From: Bidens hawaiensis
Lineage: Eukaryota; Streptophyta; Magnoliopsida; Asterales; Asteraceae
Length of the DNA stretch: 64,000 nucleotides
Direction: 5' to 3'
NCBI GenBank assembly: GCA_021521415.1
Contig: JAIQDT010000059.1
Span: 4,094,001-4,158,000, forward strand
Positions within the stretch are counted from its first letter, which is position 1; the number at the start of each line of letters is the position of its first letter. The position numbers and the translations under genes were made by a program. This document shows positions 9,166 through 18,691 of this stretch, piece by piece. Under the pieces are notes generated by a model. That model was not told where the DNA came from. It made no database searches and saw nothing but the letters and a program-made list of their open reading frames with translations.

Positions 9166-10048
9166 ATATCATTATCTCCAATCACACCAAACCGAATCAA
9201 TAGTGCGGTAATCAATCGACAATGTGGAAAAAATTTTCTGCTCACATTATTCCACCTTATCCAAATATTGTTAAGTACTAGATACCGGAACGAAACAAGT
9301 GGTCCTCAATGCATCAACGAGTATAGGATCGGAACATCGGGATATCTAACCTCTGTCATATCCCCTCTTCTTGGCATGACATTGTGTAAACAAATGATGA
9401 GCAACATTTTTGGCTCGATCTCCAAATTCTTTCTCAATAACTTCCCATCATAAGTGTCGGGTAAAAACAAAGCATCCAACATCATTCTCCAAGTTGGATG
9501 CCTGTCTGATTGGTAATACAAATCATTCAGAGCTGGATATACATAACTGTGTTGAGGCTTACTATCAATCGTGCAATTTGCCTCAATGTTTCAAATGACA
9601 TGGTTACTTCAACGTTGTTAACAGTTCCAATAAGCTTCATCCCCGAGGGTTTATTAAACGGAGGACATCTCAAATTTGCCACCCATTCTTCAATTTCATT
9701 GATGAAAACATACTTCTCGTTTTGATCATAAAACTTGAGGGCTGCTTCCCAACCCAATGCCTTGAATTAATCAAAAACATTGAACGGACCAAACTCATGT
9801 TCCGGGACCACTTTCTCACAGAGAAATGCATCATACTTATTTGTCAATTTATTTATTTTCTCGTGAAACAACTCTGGTTGCCATCTCAAATCATGATCTG
9901 TTAGTGGCCCATGAGTCCAATCCGGTTTAACATACTGCACCTCTTCTTCCCGTTGTTGTTCTAGCCTTCGCTTTTTTGTTTGTTCGGCGGCAGAGTTGCT
10001 AGATGAACCCGCAATCCCTTTTCTTTTATCCTTAGCAGAACGTCCCAT
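9166..10048 (-). pseudogene. Env-position ORF of the Athila-like element (broken, 3' end interrupted)
   Basis: ATG at 10048 opens a basic start with a likely nuclear localisation signal (G-R-S-A-K-D-K-R-K-G, then K-K-R-R). After TAA near 9767 the same frame continues (G-W-E-A-A-L-K-F-Y-D) to about 9527, then a shifted frame carries F-L-P-D-T-Y-D-G-K-L and V-P-I-L-Y-S-L-M-H. Beyond another stop the reading continues with P-H-C-R-L-I-T-A-L-L near 9200. This resembles the putative plant transposon protein family that sits 3' of pol in Athila elements. Lesions: one nonsense TAA, one frameshift, one TGA, and interruption by SIRE-1. The role of this protein family is not known; despite the env label I see no membrane segment. 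Confidence 0.7.
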
Positions 10049-10361
10049 CTAAACAATGACAAACATTAACCAAGTCAGTATTCATCTCTATATTCATTCC
10101 CACACTTGCTTGTTTTTACAGTTGTGAATATATGAAAGTCATAAACCAATTTCACAAAATTTTGACAGCGTTTCGTTTAAACATAGAACATATTCCATTT
10201 TCAACTTTTGTCAAACTATAATTTTCCAAACTATATTCACAACCATAGCACAATTTCAAACTAACATCAAACTTCTCATATTCAACAAGCAAGTGTAAGC
10301 AATGTACAACATGTAATCTTAACCAATGAATTTTGTAGCAAACGAGTGAAGAGAAACATAC
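10049..10361 (-). other. Putative leader intron before the Athila-like env-position ORF
   Basis: Reading the minus strand, a donor CTTAAAG|GTATGTTT begins the intron at 10361. The acceptor CATTGTTTAG ends at 10049, directly against the ATG. Length is 313 bases and T-rich. Same plan as 5239-5822 and 50709-51458. Confidence 0.5.
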
Positions 10362-10690
10362 CTTTAAGCCGAATTAAACCCTCTAATCACACTAATCACT
10401 TGCAAAACCCACTTGTTTTTCAAAATTTTTGGACCAAAAATGTCCAAAATCGAACCCCAAAAGTTAATATTGATTAAAACCAAGCAAAGAATGTGATTCC
10501 TTACGAAAATCTAGTCAATTTAGACCCGAAAATCTTTGATTTTGGTTATGATTTGAGGAAGATATGGGTTTGGGAATTAGGATTTGGTAGAGAGGATATT
10601 AGGATGAAGATGATGAATGAATGGGGAGAAGAACAAGATAAGGAAAAGATGTGGATGGAGATTTTTAGGATTTTATTAAAATATAAATTT

Positions 10691-10850
10691 TTTTTTATAT
10701 ATACTGCCAAAATTCAGCGTCGCCCATTCATAGTCCACCGTAGCTTACGGTGGCTACCGTAAGCTACGGTAGCAACCTTGGCGTAACCCTCCACCGTAAA
10801 CAGACAGTTGCTGGCGTAGAGACTCAGGGTCCACCGTAGGCGGAGCCTGG
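10691..10850 (-). promoter_or_regulatory. Putative internal promoter of the Athila-like env-position ORF
   Basis: Palindromes CCACCGTA-gct-TACGGTGG and CTACCGTA-agc-TACGGTAG (about 10736-10775), with further GGCGTA and CCGTA copies up to 10850, lie upstream (minus strand) of TATATAAAAAA at about 10691-10703. The same palindromes occur in the LTR side of this element at 16431-16560. A leader of roughly 300 bases follows to the donor at 10361. Confidence 0.5.
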
Positions 10851-11060
10851 TGTAGATATATTTTTTTTTTAAATAAAGCCAAAATCATGAAAAACTAAAT
10901 AAAATTATTTACAAAATAAAAACTAAAAATTACCCTACCCCCCATGAAAAACCTGAGTTGTCCTCAAAACGGTGAAGAGATTCTTAAGAACTTCCCCACA
11001 CTTGGTTCGAGCACACTCGCACGAGAAAGATAATTTTAAAAATAAATATTTAACAAAAAC
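10851..11060 (-). other. Post-pol spacer with PPT-like motif
   Basis: Non-coding. On the minus strand it contains CCAAGTGTGGGGAAG (about 10990-11005), the AAGTGTGGGGA motif that the plus-strand Athila-like element also shows after pol (47640) and just before its 3' LTR (48786). Confidence 0.5.
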
Positions 11061-11063
11061 TAT

Positions 11064-14000
11064 TTACACTATACAACATACCTGAGCCTTTCCTTTACGA
11101 AATGGAGCCGATGAGCTTAGAAGGAAACTCACCTTGTCTTTGTCAATCATGTTCAAATCCTTTCCATCCATATAAGGTTTGAGGTGATCTCCGTTCACAA
11201 CTTTCTTAACTTGACTTTGCATGTCTTCAATCTCCACATCACCAAACCTCCCGACTCTTGTGATCACATACGGGCCAATCCATTGCTTTTGAGCTTCCCG
11301 GGAAACAGTTTGAGTCTTGAATTATAAAGCCACATTTTTTGCCCAACCTCAAATGTTCGTTTCCTTATCTTGGCATCATGCACCCTCTTCAATTTCTCTT
11401 TGTAATTCGAAGCACATTCATATGCTTCATCCCGGATTTCCTCCAACTCGTTCAATTTCAACTTCCTTAACTCATCGGCTTCCTTGTAATCCAAATTGAC
11501 ATTTTTAATTGCCATAGTGCCCTGTGAGCCAACTCCATTGGCAAATGACACCCCTTCCCATACACCAACCGATAAGGGTTGGTACAAATCGGTGTCTTGT
11601 AAGCGATGCGATAGGCCAACAATGCATCATCCAACTTAGTCGACCAATCTTTTTTATCAACCTGAACCGTCTTCATTAAAATTTCTTTGATTTGTCGATT
11701 CGAAACTTCAACTTGGCCACTTGTTTGAGGATGATAAGGTGTTGCAATGCGGTGATTCACACCATAAAGCTTCAACAATTTGCCAAATGCAAAATTCTTG
11801 AAATGTGATCTACCATCGCTTATGATAACCCGGGGAATCCCAAATCTTAAGAAGATGTTGGATTGAACAAACTTGCATACCACGGAATGATCATCAGTTC
11901 TTATTGCAACCGCTTCGCAACAAGAATGTACAAGTACCCGCATGAGTTTGGAACGGGCCCATGAAGTCTATGCCCCACACATCAAAAATGTCCACAACCA
12001 AGATGGGTTGTAAAGGCATTTCATTCCGTTTTGATATACCCCCATTCGTTGACAATTTAAACAATGTCGAGGTACTCACTAGCATCCTTGAAAATTGTTG
12101 GCCAATAGAATCCACACATAAGTACCTTGTACCCCGTTTTAGAACCACTAGAATGGCCACCACATGCCGATGAATGGGCATGCTTCAAAATCTCTTGTAC
12201 TTCATTCTCGGGTACACATCTTCTCACTACTTGGTCTGCTCCAATCTTGAAGAGGTCCGGTTCATCCCAAATGTATTGCTTAACTTGGGCTACGAATTGT
12301 TGCCTTCTCTTCTTTGACCAAAATATTGGAATCGCCCCCGTGGCCAAATAGTTGACATAATGAGCATACCACGGAGCGGTTGAAACAACAAGCAACTGTT
12401 CATCCGGAAATTTTTCATTTATTTCTTTCGGATCATCAACACCCTCAAGGGTAAGTCACGACAAATGATCCGCACCTACATTCTCACAACCCTTCTTGTC
12501 ACGGATTTCAAGATCAAATTCTTATAACAACAATACCCAACAAATCAAACGAGGCTTTGCATCTTTCTTTTCCATCAAATAACACACCGCACTATGATCC
12601 GAGTACACTACAACTTTACTTCCCAAAATATATGAGCGAAACTTATCTAAGGCATACACCACCGCAAGCAACTCCTTTTCGGTGTGGTGTAATTCAATTG
12701 TGCCTCGGATAAAGTTTTGCTTGCATAATAGATCACCACCGGCTTTTTGTCCACTCTTTGACCCAAAACCGCTCCCACCGTGCTATCATTAGCATCACAC
12801 ATAATCTCGAACGGTTTTGACCAATCCGGTGATTGTAGGATTGGTGCTTGTACTAACTTTTCCTTCAAACTATCAAACGCTTGCAAACACTCATTAGTAA
12901 ACTCAAAGGGGACATCCTTCAATAGAAGACTACATAAAGGTTTTGAAATTGCACTAAAACCTTTAATAAATCTCCTATAGAACCCAGCATGTCCCAAAAA
13001 CGATCTCACCCCTTTGACATTTTTCGGGGGTGGCAAAGATGAAATTACTCTAATTTTTGCTTGATAAACTTCCATCCCCCTACTTGAAACCACATGACCC
13101 AACACAATACCTTCTTGTACCATGAAATAACTTTTCTCCCAACTTAACACCAAGTTTGTCTTAACACAACGTTTTAAAACTTTTTCTAAATCATTGAGAC
13201 AAGACTCAAAAGTTGAACCAAAAATAGAAAAGTCATCCATAAAAACCTCAAGTGAATCCCCGACCATGTCTGAAAATATGCTTATCATGCATCTTTGAAA
13301 AGTAGCTGGGGCATTACACAATCCAAATGGCATCTATCTAAAAGCAAAAGTACCATATGGACAAGTAAAAGTGGTTTTGTGTTGGTCATCGGGATGAATT
13401 GCAATTTGATTATAACCCAAATACCTATCCAAAAAACAATAATATTTTGTACCCGAAAGTTTTTCAATTATTTGATCAATGAATGGTAATGGAAAATGGT
13501 CTTTTGAGGTGGCGGTATTCAATTTTCTATAATCAATACACACTCGCCACCCGGTTACCCGTCAGGTGGCGATTTGTTCACTATTATCATCTTTTATTAC
13601 CTGGATGCCGGCTTTCTTGGGCACTACCTGTGTCGGGCTCACCCATGAGCTGTCTGAAATGGGATAAATAATCCCCGCATCCAACCATTTGATTACCTCT
13701 TTTTTCACCACTTCCCGCAAATTCAGGTTCAATCTCCTTTGAGTCTCCCTTGTTGGTTTAGCCTCCTCATCTGTAATTATTTTATGCATAACAATAGAAG
13801 GACTAATACCTTTTAAATCTGCAAGCATCCATCCAATAGCGGCTTTATGTGCTTCCAACACATTCACTAATGCCCGCTCTTGCTCTTGCTCCAAATTCAA
13901 AGCAATGATAGCTGGGAGGGTTTCATTCTCCCCTAAAAACACATACTTCAAGTGACTCGGGAGCTCCTTCAACTCCACTTTTGGTGGACACTCTAAAGAT

Positions 14001-14680
14001 GGTTCGGTATCCGAATTGATTTCCTTTGGCAAACTCTCCCATTGTTTTGTCCATGGTGGTCTTCCCTCTTGTAGAGCTAGCGCATTCTGTTTTTGTTCCT
14101 CCATCCGCAAAGCACAAATGTGTACCTGTTCAGAATCATCACGAAGACAAGCCTCTACACAATCCTCATCATATTCATGAGGATTGCAATGATCCACCAC
14201 ATCTGCCAAAAAACATTCTTCACCACTCAAAGAATTAGCAACATTAGTAAAAACATTTAAACGCATTTTTCGGTTGCCAAAAACCATGTCAACGGTACCA
14301 TATCTACAATCAATGATTGCATGGGCCGTGTTCAAAAATGGTCGACCCAAGATAACATTTTGTTGTTGACTTGAGTCACCTAATGAATAATCCAACACCA
14401 AAAAATCCACAGGATAATAAAAATCCTCTACCTTCACAATTACATCCCGTACGATTCCACGCGGAAGTTTATGAGATAAATCGGCCAATACAACCGTGGT
14501 CTCCACATGTTTCAAAGGACCAAAGTCGTATTGGTCATATAAACCCCCCGGAAGAATACTCACTCCGGCCCCAAGATCCAATAACGCCCTAGACATTTGA
14601 AAATCACCCACTTGAATGTTAATTAAGGGTGTTCCCAGATCTTGAAGCTTAGGAGGGAGGTTTCCTTTTAAAACCGCACT
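11064..14680 (-). pseudogene. pol: Athila-like gypsy pol remnant: protease, RT, RNase H, integrase
   Basis: Reading right to left: aspartic protease with D-L-G-A-G-V-S (about 14570-14590), linker, RT with M-C-I-D-Y-R-K-L-N and FMDD at 13232-13243, RNase H (F-E-I-M-C-D-A-N-D), an integrase zinc region (about 12100-12400), the integrase core with D-F-M-G-P-F and H-P-Q-T-S-G-Q-V-E, and a C-terminal tail with K-M-W-L-Y-N-S-R-L. The frame is open from 14611 to 13562, broken by TGA, then continues in the same frame through one more stop to 12647, where it shifts at T-T-P-K-R-S. Integrase pieces lie in several frames. The domain order is gypsy and the element is inactive. An upstream TGA at 14684 separates it from gag. 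Confidence 0.85.
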
Positions 14681-14683
14681 TAC

Positions 14684-15620
14684 TCACTCGGTTAAATCTA
14701 CCCGTTTAGGAACTTTTTGTTGCCTCTTTTGAGTGCATAATTCTTTTAAAAATTTTGCATAAGCGGGTACTTGTTTTATTGCTTCAAGTAAGGGAAGATT
14801 GACTTTAACCTGTTTGAATACCTCCCACATCTCCTCCTTTTGAGGACCCCGTTTTAAAATCACGTTTTTCTTACCCAGATCGATCAAGGCTGAAGAAAAT
14901 GGAATTGGAACCTCTCCCACTTCCTTGCTTTTATCGTTTAAAAGTTCATTTTGACCCAAATCTTTGTTTGAAAACGTGGATGGTTTAGGGGGTTGAATGG
15001 GTGAAGCTTGTTCATCTTCACTTTCTACCCCCGTCACATCCTCTACCACACCTTCAACTAATTCTGGTGGGATATTGATTTTAAATCCTTACCACTTCTT
15101 AAAACACTTACCTGATTAATCGTCACATTGTGAGAAGTAATGTGAGTAGGGTTCACCTTGGTGTCACTCAGGAGTTGATATTTGTTCTTCTTCAAGTTAG
15201 ATACCTCGGTTGCAAGTTGGCCCATTTGAGTTGTCAATGATTGAATGGCCTTGCCACGAATTTCATCCTTTTGTACACGAGCTTCATCCAACTGATTCCT
15301 CTTTTTCATCTCTTGCTGCATCATCTTTAGCATATCCATCACTTCATTCCACTTGATGAACCTTGACCCGAAGACCCACCTTGATTACCACCCGTTCCTT
15401 AAAATTGACTTTGATTTCCTTGGTTGAAGTATTGTTTACGAGGGATAAAGGTGGTTTGAGAAGTCCCTTGGAAATTCGGATTGAGTTGAGTTGCTTGATT
15501 TCCAAAACGGAAATTTGGATGATTTGGTATTTTTTTTGTGTATATATATTGTTGTAGGATATGTGCAACTCAACTCAATCCGAATTTCCAAAATTTGACG
15601 TGAAGTCGAAGACTCACTCA
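14684..15620 (-). pseudogene. gag: Truncated gag of the Athila-like element
   Basis: Two frames carry the C-terminal half of Gag: 15058-15342 with a coiled-coil-like M-M-D-M-L-K-M-M-Q-Q-E-M-K-K, and 14684-15049 ending R-V-D-L-T-E before a TGA. Upstream to about 15600 is an Asn/Gln/Gly-rich stretch (N-F-Q-G-T-S-Q-T-T-F). The N-terminal gag domain seen in the plus-strand relative (41820 onward) is missing; sequence jumps to non-coding LTR/leader-like DNA at an inverted repeat (15468-15591), suggesting an internal deletion. Confidence 0.65.
15468..15591. repeat. 27-bp perfect inverted repeat with 70-bp spacer
   Basis: The arm at 15468-15494 (TTGGAAATTCGG...GTTGC) is the exact reverse complement of 15565-15591. 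The left arm is gag coding sequence (minus strand Q-L-N-P-N-F-Q). The spacer holds a smaller stem ATTTCC-aaaac-GGAAAT. It sits exactly at the gag truncation. Confidence 0.9.
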
Positions 15621-16788
15621 AAAATAAACCAATTACAACTAATTAGATAGTGGTAAATGGGTGTCGAACACGAAAAGTTTGTGGAATATGTGTTACTGAG
15701 TAGCTTACAATTAAACTAATCTAAATGTAAATGACAGAAAGTAATTTTCAAGCTGGTTTTTGATTAGATTTTAAGAACTAAATTAACTAACACGAAAGTT
15801 GTAAACAATTGATCAAGCAAGTATTTCTCTTGGAATTCGGGTTATCACGCAACACTCTTGTTAAAGTTCCATGGATAAATCATAATATCTTGATTTTGTG
15901 TAAATGTGATTATTTGTGATTAATCAAGAACTAAGTACTCGGATTACTAGAACGCGAGGTTGTTACTTGTCAATCAATCAATATGTTTTTAACCCTATTT
16001 TTAACCCTAATTCCTTCTACTAAATCTCAATTGTCAATGACACCAAGAACGTATAGAACGAAACTAAGTTTAACACAATATGGAAAAATTACAAACAATC
16101 AAATAAACATCATAGTTATACTAACATCAACAATTAGATAACCAATCCAAATTCAAGAACAACAAACATAAGTGTATCGTGAATAACCTTACATCCAAGA
16201 GAAACACCAAAGGGTTTAGCCACACATGATTGGCATCATTGATTCCATCTCTAATCCAAAACAATCCAAGATTATAATGTTATTCTCCAATTGAAAACAC
16301 CCAAAATATTGTTTAAAAGCACCAAAATCACCCCAACAAATGTCTAGATCGGAATGCCCAAGAATGGAGCTCAAAAGCCAATTATAACATAAAAAACGAG
16401 TTGTAACCGCCACAGTCGTGCATGCCCCACCGTAAGCTACGGTGGCCACCGTAGCTTATGGTGGCTTCAGAAATCTTTACGCCAGCTTCTATCTGTTTAC
16501 GGCAGCCTTCTACGTTGGAACTCTACGTAGCTTACGGTAGCTACCGTAAGCTACGGTAGCCTCAACTCCAAATCTCTTGTTCTTCTTTGACTTGTTGACT
16601 GTTATCACCAACTCTCAAGTCCTTTGCTCCTCTCCATCATAGTCACTTGAATCGTCATTTTTAGCACATGTACCTACAAACACTCACCATATACGGTAGT
16701 AACCTAAATCCTTGAATTAACACATAAACGCTCGTGTTTTACTTAGAATTACTACATTTAAGGGTGGCTCTACAATCCACCCGTCACA
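15621..16788 (-). repeat. Probable 5' LTR and leader of the Athila-like element
   Basis: No coding potential. On the minus strand it would begin TGTGACGGGTGG at 16788. It includes the palindrome cluster at 16431-16560 (CACCGTAAGCTACGGTG, CTACCGTAAGCTACGGTAG) and, near its end, GTGTTCGACACCC (about 15655-15667), reminiscent of GTGTTCGATACTC in the LTRs of the plus-strand relative. The inner boundary and primer site were not found, probably lost with the gag deletion; there is no second LTR in the window for comparison. Confidence 0.5.
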
Positions 16789-17358
16789 TATGTTTGCATG
16801 TATAAACATATACATAAGTACCTACACTACACATTATGTACATATATAAGTACCTACACCACATATGTTGATACACTTCAGGTGTCTGTAGTTTTGTTGT
16901 TGTAAGTGTGTAGCGACTAACTCTGTTAACTTGACATGTTTCTGAAACACTTTTTTTTAACAGGGTGAAACACATTTGGCATTTAGATACTACCAATACA
17001 ACGAGGCGTGGCGATGTTGGAACAGAATCTTCCTTGCGCATCGAATAAGGATATGACCAAAATGATATTAACACCATTTGATATGGTTTTCTACTCGATT
17101 ATGTCTGTTGATCACTACTTTTTGGTTTGTTTTAATCTAAATAATGTTTCAATTGACATGTAACGTGTTAGATAGTGTTGATACCCCAAGAAAGAAGCGT
17201 AGGTCGAAAGCAGAAAAGGAAAGAGATGATGAGTATCTCATTATATGCAATAGTGCAACAGCAAAACTGGTAAAAAAAAACATGTTGATTACTTAAAGAG
17301 TGTTAGCCTTTTTATTATGTATTCATAATGAACCTATTATAAAGTAATTCAAGTACAA
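16789..17358. other. Non-coding spacer with start of ACAT/ACCT-rich repeats
   Basis: 16789-16870 already shows ACATAAGTACCTACAC repeats like those at 17359-18060. Around 17185-17275 a short plus-strand reading (V-D-T-P-R-K-K-R-R-S-K-A-E-K-E-R) looks protein-like, but it has no start, no long frame and no family I can name. Confidence 0.4.
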
Positions 17359-18060
17359 ACATATGCTGCTAGATACGTACGTATAAACAACTACATAAGT
17401 ACATATGCTGCTAGATATGTACGTATAAACAACTACATAAGTACCACACGTACATACATGCGCACCAGTTTACACATACGTGCGTACCTACTTACATACA
17501 ACGCATAAGCAATTTTTTATACATACCTACATACACACATGCGTATGTACACACACATTGATATATGTATCGACACATGTACATATGTACCTAGCTACCT
17601 ACACAAATAAATGCGTACCTACATACATGAAAGACATTAACAATTTGTTCTACGTACATACATGCACACATAGTGTTACACGTACATACACACATGCATA
17701 CGTACATACATACGTACCAGATTACATTAATAAATATGTATATACATAATGATATACATACCTACACACATACATATGTACCTACTTACATACGAGGCAT
17801 ACGCAATTTGTTACACGTACCCATATACATATTGTTGCACGTATATACACACTAACATACATACTACATACATATGTAGTACCTACGTACAAACATATTT
17901 ATATACATACCTACACGTGTACATATTTACCTCCTACCTACACAAATAAATGTGAACCTGCATATATACCTGCGATGCATAAACAACTTATTATACATAC
18001 CCACATACACGCATACATGCGTACCTACCTACATACAAACATGCATGGGCATAAACAATT
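17359..18060. repeat. Degenerate minisatellite array (ACAT/ACGT/ACCT words)
   Basis: It begins with two near-identical 42-bp units (ACATATGCTGCTAGATACG... at 17359 and 17401) and continues as tetranucleotide-like words TACATACGTACC. A marker similar to GCATAAACAATTTGTT recurs near 17497, 17632, 17798, 17977 and 18050, showing a longer unit of about 130-180 bp on top of the short words. Long open frames here read Tyr/His/Thr repeats and are not genes. Confidence 0.8.
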
Positions 18061-18225
18061 TGTTTTCAAAAAAACATAAATATGAATCATTATTGTGTAG
18101 AAATTTTAAGGCTAACATATGGATGATTCTATTATGAAACCCACTATTTACTACAGAGAACAATTGTTAAAAACATAATGTAACTATTTTGAACATAATA
18201 TAAATAAAGCAACATATTTATAAAC

Positions 18226-18539
18226 CGGAACTCAAATTGGATTCTATGCTTTCACCAGAATCATGGTTTCATCACTTTCACATGATTCTCTGTTTTCGTC
18301 GTTTTCATCGAATTCTATGATTTGTTTCTCCTTTGCTCTCTTTTCTTTTCGCTCTCGCTCCTTTTCTTTCTTAATTTTCTCACAGTTACGGGAATCATGA
18401 TCATAGACATTTATTACATATGGTACACTTTCTCTTACAGTTTCTTGATTTTCTTCTTCGCTTTCTCCTTAGGTCCTGCCTTGCTTTTGCGTGAACCAGA
18501 ACCCTAATTTCTCTTTCCTTTGGGTACAGTTAGTGCCAT
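18226..18539 (-). pseudogene. Possible decayed FAR1/MULE-type transposase C-terminus (weak)
   Basis: On the minus strand from ATG at 18539: M-A-L-T-V-P-K-G-K-R-N, stop, S-R-K-S-K-A-G-P-K, then a Lys-rich tract, a broken C-x2-C...H-D-S-R-N-C motif, and a Lys/Glu/Arg-rich tail K-I-K-K-E-K-E-R-E-R ending at TAG. Knuckle-like D-S-R-N-C followed by charged runs is common at the ends of FAR1/MULE-related proteins. There are several stops and a frameshift, so at best it is a relic. Alternative: chance low-complexity sequence. Confidence 0.25.
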
Positions 18540-18691
18540 AGTTTGTGGTTGTTTGTATCATATTAAATCTTGAATTATGGGTGACCTGCTTTAGTTATAG
18601 GAAACGTGCATCATACATTAAAAGGGTGAGTATTTTATAACATAACTTTAAATTAAAAATAGCTTAATAATGTTGTTACATGGTAAAAGAT

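Larger units (their letters stand above)
9166..16788 (-). mobile_element. Degenerate Athila-like Ty3/gypsy retrotransposon, minus strand, 3' end cut by SIRE-1
   Basis: On the minus strand from right to left: possible 5' LTR starting TGTGACGGGTGG at 16788, gag remnant, protease, RT (FMDD), RNase H, integrase (gypsy order), an AAGTGTGGGGA motif, a palindrome/TATA block, and an env-position ORF that runs into SIRE-1 at 9165. Many stops and frameshifts show that it is dead. Its 3' LTR should lie left of SIRE-1, outside the window. Confidence 0.8.

Noticed and set aside
10493..10762. Plus-strand 89-codon frame
   Set aside because: Lies in the minus-strand leader and palindrome region of the Athila-like element; no domain.
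17480..18137. Overlapping Tyr/His/Thr-rich frames
   Set aside because: Translation of ACAT/ACGT tandem words; no conserved start or domain.
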